NCBI GenBank assembly: GCA_027081565.1
Contig: JALWKG010000059.1
Location: forward strand, 1-7,054
Direction of reading: 5' to 3'
DNA length: 7,054 nucleotides
Source of the DNA: Helicobacteraceae bacterium
GTDB taxonomy: Bacteria > Campylobacterota > Campylobacteria > Campylobacterales > Sulfurimonadaceae
Shown: positions 1 to 5,269 of the stretch, piece by piece
Layout of the letters: each line of letters starts with the position of its first letter
Numbering within the stretch: the first letter of the stretch is position 1
Position numbers and translations under genes: made by a program
The notes under the pieces: model-generated
Seen by the model: the letters and a program-made list of their open reading frames with translations, nothing else
Databases searched by the model: none
Told to the model about the DNA's origin: nothing

Positions 1-916
1 TAGAGACTACCGCATCAAAATCTATACCTACGGCTTTGATCTTTTCAAAATGTTCATCGATCATCTTAGCATCCAGTGGTAACTTCACCTGCTTGTCACC
101 ACCTTTGACAAAGGCGGCAATAGTCTCAATAGGTGCTGTGTTCACTGAATGTGCTGCCAAGAGCTCATCAATATAGTACGAAGGACGAAGATCATCGCCC
201 TTCACGCCTGTAGAAGCGAAGAGTGTACGACAACGCGCAACACCCTTAGTTTCAATAGCACTATAGATCATCGCAGCATTATAGTTTCCCGCCAGAGAAG
301 GTGTGACCCCCTTGGCTACCAGTTCTGCATCCATCGCTCTATCAATACGGCTAACAAAGACACTGATCACAGTGTCAACAGAGCTACCACCCTCTTTTTG
401 GCCTGCTTCAAAAGCATCAGCACACGATAAGGCTTGCTCTTTAGAGAAGATCAAGGTCGCATTTACAGCGATACCCTGAGAGACAAGTGCTTTCATGGCG
501 ACATAACCTGCCTCAGTTGCAGGCACTTTGATCATGACATTGGGACGATCTATACTTTTATGCAGACGCGCGCCCTCTGCAATAGTAGCCTCAGCATCAT
601 CACATAACATCGGATCAACTTCGATACTCACATAACCATCATCGTTAGCATCATAGAGTGGACGCAAGATATCTGCCGCTTTTTGAATGTCAAAGATCGC
701 AACCGCTTCATACTTGGACTTGGCATCAAGTCCCTCTAACGAGGCCAACTGTTTTTTATAAGCAGGTGAGGTCAAGATGGCATTTTTAAAGATCGCCGGA
801 TTGGAAGTGGCACCATTAATGATCCCCTCGCTGATCAAGGTCTTGAACTCTTTATCTAAATAATCACGCTCTATAAAGTCTGCCCACAGAGCAAACTTCT
901 CATTTTTTAAGTACAT
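1..916 (-). CDS. tal: Transaldolase (3' end cut off by the window edge)
   Basis: Transaldolase moves a dihydroxyacetone unit between sugar phosphates (sedoheptulose-7-P + glyceraldehyde-3-P to erythrose-4-P + fructose-6-P) in the cytoplasmic non-oxidative pentose phosphate pathway. I translated the minus strand by eye: it begins MYLKNEKFALWADFIERDYL and stays open to base 1, giving 305 complete codons without a stop. Two family signatures are visible: G-A-T-S-N-P-A around residues 35-41, and N-V-M-I-K-V-P-A-T with the Schiff-base lysine at about residue 130 (codon 527-529). The length and layout fit the long bacterial (Mycobacterium/Campylobacter-type) transaldolase, so perhaps 20-30 residues are missing at the C-terminus. 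The ATG at 914-916 is chosen because AGGAA (921-925) lies just upstream and the protein starts as the family does. The gene is separated by 144 bases from the ketosynthase gene and probably has its own promoter. The family call is firm; the exact C-terminus is unknown. Confidence 0.95.
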   Translation of the reverse strand, partial: MYLKNEKFALWADFIERDYLDKEFKTLISEGIINGATSNPAIFKNAILTSPAYKKQLASLEGLDAKSKYEAVAIFDIQKAADILRPLYDANDDGYVSIEVDPMLCDDAEATIAEGARLHKSIDRPNVMIKVPATEAGYVAMKALVSQGIAVNATLIFSKEQALSCADAFEAGQKEGGSSVDTVISVFVSRIDRAMDAELVAKGVTPSLAGNYNAAMIYSAIETKGVARCRTLFASTGVKGDDLRPSYYIDELLAAHSVNTAPIETIAAFVKGGDKQVKLPLDAKMIDEHFEKIKAVGIDFDAVVS

Positions 917-957
917 AAGGTTCCTAATATTATAAAAGTAAAATTCTATTGGTAATT

Positions 958-963
958 ATTATA
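958..963 (-). promoter_or_regulatory. Putative -10 box of the transaldolase promoter
   Basis: The minus strand reads TATAAT here, a perfect sigma-70 -10 hexamer in a strongly AT-rich stretch. It would start transcription near base 951 and leave a leader of about 35 bases containing the AGGAA ribosome site at 921-925. No good TTGACA-like -35 box is visible, which is usual for Campylobacterota promoters. A second TATAAT at 929-934 is too close to the start codon to leave room for a ribosome site. Inferred from sequence only. Confidence 0.5.
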
Positions 964-1012
964 ACTCAAAGTTGTTGGATAATCATTAAGCCAGGATATT
1001 GGGCTAGGAGAG

Positions 1013-1062
1013 AAGAGGTTTTTCTCCGCAAATCACGCGGATTTACACAGATAAGACCTCTT
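1013..1062. repeat. Inverted repeat with nested small hairpin just after the ketosynthase stop
   Basis: AAGAGGTTTT (1013-1022) can pair with AAGACCTCTT (1053-1062): ten pairs with one G-U wobble in plus-strand RNA, nine of ten in minus-strand RNA. The 30-base interior holds a second small stem, CCGC (1026-1029) with GCGG (1037-1040). An alternative hairpin, GGAGAGAA (1007-1014) with TTTTCTCC (1020-1027), excludes the long stem. The element starts within the ketosynthase stop codon region, so it could protect or end that transcript. However, no T-run follows on the minus strand, so it is not a standard intrinsic terminator. Together with the transaldolase promoter, this is all that is visible in the 917-1060 gap. 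Confidence 0.35.
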
Positions 1063-2281
1063 AAAGAAGCTTCTTGAAGATAATGGCTGCATTAGTTCCT
1101 CCAAAGCCAAAATTACAACTAAGCAGATGGTCAACTTCAACCGAGAGCGCTCTGTTTTTAACCAGGTTAATAGTCTCCATCTCCGCTTCACTCTCTTGAT
1201 AGTTTATAACAGGCGGTAATATATTGGCTTCCATAGCCATTAGTGAAACAACTGCCTCTATAGCACCTGCTGCACCTAATGTATGACCTATCTGTCCCTT
1301 TATAGAACTCACATAAGGCTGTGTCGCTCCAAAAACTGTAGCGATCGCTTTTGCCTCTCTAATATCATTATAGTAGGTACTTGTACCATGAGCATTGATA
1401 TAGTCTATTTTGGGACTGCCTGCCATCTCGTAAGCATCCTGCATGGCAGCTATAGCCCCACGCGACTCTGGCTGTGGTGTTGAGATGTGATAAGCATCCG
1501 CACTCTCACCAAAGCCCACAACCTCAGCATAGATCTTGGCCCCACGTTTTTGAGCATGTTCTAAGGTCTCTAAAACCAAGGCTCCTGCACCCTCACCCAT
1601 CACAAAACCACTTCTACTTTTGTCAAAAGGTGAAACTGCCTCTTTAGGAGAGGCATTATGATCACTGCAAAGTGCATTCATAGCACCAAAACCACCAAGA
1701 GCCAGCGGTGTAATACCTGCTTCTGCTCCTACAACAAGCATTCCCTCGCCTTTAGAGAACTGCAGCGTCTTATACGCTTCTATAATAGCATGTGTTCCCG
1801 CTGCACAAGCCGTGTTTTCACTTAAGTTCGCTCCTCTAAAGTCAAACTTCATCGAAACCTGTCCAGCAAGCATATTTGGCATGTATGAAGGGATTAAAAA
1901 AGGAGAGATATGTGAAAGCTTGGAGCTGTTTTTAATGTCTGCCGCCGTTTCTATAGAGCCTATACCTACCAAGCAGTTTGCACTGACCACACCAAATGCT
2001 TCCGTATTTACTGTTTCAAGACCAGCATCCTCAAAGGCCTCCATAGCCGCATGCAAACCTAACTGTATAAAACGGTCTGCCTTTTTTTGCTCCCGTTTTT
2101 TCATCACACTTGAGGCGTCAAACTCTTTTACTTCAGCTGCTATTTTACACTCTAACTCACTACTGTCACATAGTGTTATAGCATCGATGCCACACTCCCC
2201 GGACACGATCTTCTCAAAAGAACTTTTGTCATGGCCCAAAGCGTTGATCATGCCCAAGCCTGTCACTACGATCCGTTTCAC
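1061..2281 (-). CDS. Beta-ketoacyl-ACP synthase II (FabF-type ketosynthase)
   Basis: This cytoplasmic condensing enzyme elongates an acyl thioester with malonyl-ACP by decarboxylative Claisen condensation. At 406 residues it is full length for FabF. All the active-site elements are present: Cys159 in ENTACAAGTHA, His298 in NAHGTS, Lys328 and His333 in KGQIGHTLGAAGA, and the C-terminal glycine motif NFGFGGTN (390-397). The start is GTG at 2279-2281, not ATG. It is supported by a strong AGGAGG at 2288-2293 six bases upstream and by the N-terminus MKRIVVTGLGMI, which is typical of the family. The GTG overlaps the TGA of the upstream hydrolase gene by four bases (GTGA), so translation is coupled. 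It is the last gene of a ligase-hydrolase-ketosynthase operon. The setting, without acpP or other fab genes, suggests a dedicated paralogue rather than the housekeeping FabF, so I give no symbol. Whether it works on fatty, aryl or polyene chains cannot be seen. Confidence 0.93.
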   Translation of the reverse strand: MKRIVVTGLGMINALGHDKSSFEKIVSGECGIDAITLCDSSELECKIAAEVKEFDASSVMKKREQKKADRFIQLGLHAAMEAFEDAGLETVNTEAFGVVSANCLVGIGSIETAADIKNSSKLSHISPFLIPSYMPNMLAGQVSMKFDFRGANLSENTACAAGTHAIIEAYKTLQFSKGEGMLVVGAEAGITPLALGGFGAMNALCSDHNASPKEAVSPFDKSRSGFVMGEGAGALVLETLEHAQKRGAKIYAEVVGFGESADAYHISTPQPESRGAIAAMQDAYEMAGSPKIDYINAHGTSTYYNDIREAKAIATVFGATQPYVSSIKGQIGHTLGAAGAIEAVVSLMAMEANILPPVINYQESEAEMETINLVKNRALSVEVDHLLSCNFGFGGTNAAIIFKKLL

Positions 2282-3420
2282 AGCAGTCCTCCTTTGACAT
2301 CATTGATCAAACGGTCACCCCAACTGTCGATGTCTGTCTCTGTTTGAGAAGTCAAGATGACAAAAGATAGGTCATACTTAGGATAAATACGGATCATTGT
2401 TCTAAAACCAGGCCCAAGACCTTGATGTTGGTAGTAGAACTCACCCTTGTCTCTGATGTGATACCAACCAATCCCAAACGATATATCTTCTTGAGGTGCC
2501 ATCCAGGAATCCACATGAACCGTTGGGGTCTCTAAAAAGATCTTTTTGGTTTTTTCGTTTAGCAGGATATGATTATGGTACGCCGAGAGAAAAAGCGCCA
2601 TGTCGTGAACTGGTGCCACCAGACCACCGGCTGCCAACCAGCCTATATCAAACTGTTTAAGCCAGAGTGTTGTTCCATCCCAATGGTCTTTGTTGGCACT
2701 GTCCATGAACATTCTCATAGCCATACCAACGATAGAGAACATCTTCATCGTTCCATGGACCTGGTTCTCTGCCATCTCATCTGTATAGGTAAAACCACTC
2801 TGCTCCATCTTGGCCGGTTTGATAATGCGCTTCATCACCAGGTCACCAAAATCTTCTCCCGTCGCTTTTTCGATGATACGACTTAAAATGATGTACTCTG
2901 CACTCGAATACTTTGCCTCACTTCCGGGTAGATGGGGAAGCTCTATATACTTAACGATCTCAATATCATGGGCTTTGGCATATGCATAATAGTTATCATC
3001 AGTAAGTGGACGTACCTCTGAAGAGCGATCACTGATCCCTGAACTGTGGTTGAGCAGGTTTAAGATGGTGACTGTTACATTTTGATCATCATACTTCGCT
3101 CTAAAACGTGGCAGGTACTTCTCTACCGGATCATCAAGATGGATCACCCCTTCGTCAACGAGTTGCATCACCAAGGTTGCAGCTAAAATTTTGGTCAGTG
3201 AAAAGACATGATAGACACTCTCTAAAGAGGTCGCTTGACTTTTGTTGGCATCGTTATAACCAAAACTGCTTTCATAGATGATCTGATCACCTTTTAAGAT
3301 CGCAAAAGAGGCAGAAGGCGGCATTTCGTCTTCCGCTTCCTCCTGAACAAATGTCTCAAAATCAGCAACCCCGCCCCATAGTGTCAAAGCGGTTACCAGT
3401 AAAAGAAAAAAGTGTCTCAT
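2278..3420 (-). CDS. Secreted serine hydrolase, beta-lactamase / class C PBP fold (PF00144-type)
   Basis: A 380-residue protein of the serine beta-lactamase-like family, which includes esterases, D-aminopeptidases and penicillin-binding relatives. The N-terminus MRHFFLLLVTALTLWGGVAD looks like a Sec signal peptide, with cleavage probably near GVA-D (residues 18-20). There is no lipobox cysteine, so a soluble periplasmic enzyme is likely. Visible motifs are the nucleophile motif S74-L-T-K77, Y171-S-S (the YxN position, with Ser replacing Asn) and H332-Q-G334 (the KTG/HxG position). They are in the usual order and spacing. The ATG at 3418-3420 overlaps the ligase stop as ATGA, and its own ribosome site is weak, so it probably depends on coupling. 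Lying between two cytoplasmic acyl enzymes, it may cleave or transfer the acyl product after export; this is inference. A true beta-lactamase function is unlikely but not excluded. The substrate is unknown. Confidence 0.88.
   Translation of the reverse strand: MRHFFLLLVTALTLWGGVADFETFVQEEAEDEMPPSASFAILKGDQIIYESSFGYNDANKSQATSLESVYHVFSLTKILAATLVMQLVDEGVIHLDDPVEKYLPRFRAKYDDQNVTVTILNLLNHSSGISDRSSEVRPLTDDNYYAYAKAHDIEIVKYIELPHLPGSEAKYSSAEYIILSRIIEKATGEDFGDLVMKRIIKPAKMEQSGFTYTDEMAENQVHGTMKMFSIVGMAMRMFMDSANKDHWDGTTLWLKQFDIGWLAAGGLVAPVHDMALFLSAYHNHILLNEKTKKIFLETPTVHVDSWMAPQEDISFGIGWYHIRDKGEFYYQHQGLGPGFRTMIRIYPKYDLSFVILTSQTETDIDSWGDRLINDVKGGLL
2288..2293 (-). promoter_or_regulatory. Strong Shine-Dalgarno inside the hydrolase gene, setting the GTG start
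   Basis: The minus strand reads AGGAGG, six bases before the GTG of the ketosynthase gene. The same bases encode Gly-Gly in the hydrolase C-terminus (KGGLL). It is the best ribosome site in the window and decides for the GTG start, although the gene could also be served by reinitiation after the overlapping stop. Confidence 0.75.
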
Positions 3421-4625
3421 CGGCGTATCTTTTTACCCATGTTGTTCTTCTCTATCATCTTGACTGACATCAGTGAAAAACTGATATTGATCTCAGGAAA
3501 CTCTTTTTTAAACACCGTTTTAACAGCCTCTTCATCTGGCATCTTACGCCCTGCGATCTTGATCTCCAAAGACTCATCTTTTAGTTTTCCGGCATCTTGT
3601 TTGATACTGATCAAAACATCACCAACGCCAAGTTCACGCTCTATTAGACTCTCTAAAGCCACGATGGAGATCCGTTTTCCGGAGACCTTGATGATCTCAT
3701 TGACACGGCCTAGAAGTTTAAACTTCTTACCCTCAAGTTCGATGATATCCGTCGTTGTGTATGGGCGTTTCATCAAGGTGATCTTCTCTTCTAAAAGGTG
3801 GGTAGAGAGGTACGGCGAGTCCACCACCATACGAGACTCATGGTTTTTGGTGATCAAGACATCTTTAAGAGGCTCCCAGTAAGGATTTACCCCTCGTTTT
3901 ATCGCTACACCACCCGTCTCTGTCGAACCAAAAAGCTGTATAAGTCTGGTGTTATACTGCTGCTCAAAACGTGCCACCTCATCTTCTACTAAAAGACCTG
4001 TCGAAGAGAGAAAGACGACATTACTAAGATCATGATCGCGTTTGAGACGTAACAGTGCTTTGATATAAACCGGAGAGGTCACCACCAAACTCTTTTTTTG
4101 TTCATGCAAGGCGATAAGTTCTTGAGGATAATACTCCTCTTTTAAGAGAACTTCACACCCCAGACGGCGTGGCAGCATCAGACCCGACAAAAAGCCATAA
4201 ATATGGATAAAAGGTACCGTTACAATAACACGTTCAAAGGCCTCTGGCTCAAAAATAGCCTGAAGTGCATCCAATTCACCTTCAATGTTGTCTCTGTTTT
4301 TAAGAGCTCCTGTCGGCACACCTGTAGTACCTGAAGTGAAAAAAAGGGCATAAGTAGAGGCGGACAGAGGTACTTGCTCTGAAGGGTGCTCAAAACTCTC
4401 TATCCCCAAGGCTTTAACTCGCGCTGCTATAGACTCTATTTTAGAGTCAAACAGCACTGGGGTCACACCCATCTCTATGGCTTTATGCAGTAGTGCAAAA
4501 AGCTCAGGCTTAGTAGGCGCACTAAACGTCGCTGCTGAAGTTGCCAAAATTTCTTGTTTGAGTTGTAGAGACTCCATACTGGCATCATTACGATTACCCG
4601 CATTGTCGATATGTATGATGTTCAT
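3417..4625 (-). CDS. Short AMP-dependent acyl ligase (ANL superfamily)
   Basis: Adenylate-forming enzyme that probably activates a carboxylic acid with ATP and passes it to CoA or a carrier protein. Motifs in order: A3 P-loop TSGTTGVPTG (97-106), A4-like PFIHIYG (138-144), A5 GSTETGG (233-239), A7 aspartate in YTTTD (D293), A8 GRVNEIIKVSGKR (306-318), and A10 NNMGKKI (394-400), with the likely catalytic Lys398 just before the C-terminus. Three departures from consensus are seen: Thr105 in place of the P-loop lysine after Pro, no Gly before D293, and Asn309 in place of the A8 aspartate. At 402 residues it is about 100 or more shorter than ordinary acyl-CoA synthetases. The loss is at the N-terminus, since A3 falls at residue 97. 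Compact ligases of this kind occur in aryl-polyene-type loci, which fits the ketosynthase downstream. The ATG at 4623-4625 is preceded by a modest AAGAAG (4631-4636) and starts 12 bases after the toxin gene. Confidence 0.85.
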   Translation of the reverse strand: MNIIHIDNAGNRNDASMESLQLKQEILATSAATFSAPTKPELFALLHKAIEMGVTPVLFDSKIESIAARVKALGIESFEHPSEQVPLSASTYALFFTSGTTGVPTGALKNRDNIEGELDALQAIFEPEAFERVIVTVPFIHIYGFLSGLMLPRRLGCEVLLKEEYYPQELIALHEQKKSLVVTSPVYIKALLRLKRDHDLSNVVFLSSTGLLVEDEVARFEQQYNTRLIQLFGSTETGGVAIKRGVNPYWEPLKDVLITKNHESRMVVDSPYLSTHLLEEKITLMKRPYTTTDIIELEGKKFKLLGRVNEIIKVSGKRISIVALESLIERELGVGDVLISIKQDAGKLKDESLEIKIAGRKMPDEEAVKTVFKKEFPEINISFSLMSVKMIEKNNMGKKIRR

Positions 4626-4637
4626 AAATACTTCTTT

Positions 4638-4934
4638 TTATAATCTTTGTGCAGCATCTTTATAGACCTGCATCTCATCTCTTTTGCCTATAGCTATGAT
4701 CTCTATAATGATCTCTTCATCTTTGAACGTATAAACGATACGTATCTTTTTCCTGTCTGCATACATCTTTCTACATCCACTAAGATCATATCCACCCTTG
4801 TTACCAAGTTTCTGGCCGAGTTCAGGAGCGTTTGAGATCTTTTTAAGCTGTTTGAAGACAAGCAGACGTTCTCTGTTGGAGAGTTTAGAAAGTTCTTCGT
4901 CTGCTTCTTCTTTTAAAACGATATTATAGTGCAT
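4638..4934 (-). CDS. RelE/ParE-family toxin of a type II toxin-antitoxin system
   Basis: A 98-residue small basic protein of the RelE/ParE superfamily. RelE members cut mRNA in the ribosome and ParE members poison gyrase; the sequence alone does not decide between them. Visible family features are the helical N-terminal part (EEADEELSKL to FKQLKKI, 9-33), the central DLSGCRKMYADRKKIRIVY (50-68) with its run of Arg/Lys leading into a strand, and the C-terminal IGKRDEMQVYKDAAQR (82-97). The last matches the GKR...VY..A..R ending common in RelE-like toxins, so an RNase role is favoured. It overlaps the antitoxin gene by 11 bases and has no clear ribosome site of its own, as expected for coupled TA genes. 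It appears intact, with no frameshift. Confidence 0.87.
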   Translation of the reverse strand: MHYNIVLKEEADEELSKLSNRERLLVFKQLKKISNAPELGQKLGNKGGYDLSGCRKMYADRKKIRIVYTFKDEEIIIEIIAIGKRDEMQVYKDAAQRL

Positions 4935-5214
4935 CTAGGTCAATGCCATATTTTTCTGCTGATGTTTCCAGCGGTATGGTCTTGGACGCTTTTCTCTCCT
5001 GTATCTTGTGATAGATATCGAGATGCTCCATCAACTCATATGCCTCTTTCAGCCGTTCATATTCATCGACCTGTAAAACGACGGCTTCGATCTTGTTGTT
5101 CTTGGAGACAGCGAAGCGCTCTTTGGTATGGTTCATGATCTCTTTTAAAACATTGGAAAAACCTCGCGCCATGTCACTGGCCGAGATGATCTCTTCTCTA
5201 TTGTATGAAACCAT
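4924..5214 (-). CDS. Phd/YefM-family antitoxin
   Basis: A 96-residue partner of the toxin. The N-terminal part (about 8-55) has the Phd/YefM DNA-binding pattern: ISASDMARGFSNVLKEI, then RFAVSKNNKIEAVVLQVDEYERL. The charged C-terminal half (about 56-96) would wrap and neutralise the toxin. Such antitoxins dimerise on palindromic operators and repress their own promoter, with the toxin acting as co-repressor. A fitting palindrome lies directly upstream (5224-5251). The ATG at 5212-5214 is supported by AGGAAG (5219-5224) a few bases before it. The gene precedes and overlaps the toxin, the usual antitoxin-first order. Confidence 0.9.
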   Translation of the reverse strand: MVSYNREEIISASDMARGFSNVLKEIMNHTKERFAVSKNNKIEAVVLQVDEYERLKEAYELMEHLDIYHKIQERKASKTIPLETSAEKYGIDLDAL

Positions 5215-5223
5215 AACACTTCC

Positions 5224-5251
5224 TATTATACGTAAAATTTTACGTATTATA
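5224..5251 (-). promoter_or_regulatory. Palindromic operator and promoter of the toxin-antitoxin operon
   Basis: The 20-base core ATACGTAAAATTTTACGTAT (5228-5247) is a perfect palindrome. It extends to 28 bases (5224-5251) with a single mismatched pair (5227/5248). Its upstream arm contains a minus-strand TATAAT (5246-5251) that would start transcription near 5239, inside the palindrome, so a bound repressor would block RNA polymerase. A second TATAAT at 5225-5230 is probably too close to the antitoxin ATG to serve. The position 10-37 bases before the antitoxin start is typical for Phd/YefM autoregulation. The palindrome is seen directly; binding by the antitoxin is inferred. Confidence 0.75.
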
Positions 5252-5269
5252 ACACATTTAAAGACACAC

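Noticed and set aside
149..430. Plus-strand open frame of 93 codons
   Set aside because: It lies fully antisense to the transaldolase gene, its translation has no recognisable family features, and the minus frame shows clear catalytic motifs.
1007..1027. GGAGAGAA / TTTTCTCC hairpin as an intrinsic terminator of the ketosynthase operon
   Set aside because: No T-run follows the stem on the minus strand, the stem is partly AT and wobble pairs, and it competes with the longer stem at 1013-1062.
1812..2297. Plus-strand open frame of 161 codons
   Set aside because: Antisense shadow of the ketosynthase gene; the Ser/Pro/Ala-rich composition and lack of domain features argue against a real protein.
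2278..3420. Antibiotic-resistance beta-lactamase
   Set aside because: The YxN motif is Y-S-S and the KTG motif is HQG, both closer to esterase and PBP-like members of the fold; the operon context points to acyl metabolism.
3412..3882. Plus-strand open frame of 156 codons
   Set aside because: Antisense to the ligase C-terminal domain, whose A7, A8 and A10 motifs prove the minus frame; the Ser-rich product has no recognisable family.
4637..4642. Minus-strand TATAAA just before the ligase gene as its own promoter
   Set aside because: It would start transcription about five bases before the ATG and remove the AAGAAG ribosome site; the bases are better explained as the toxin stop codon context.
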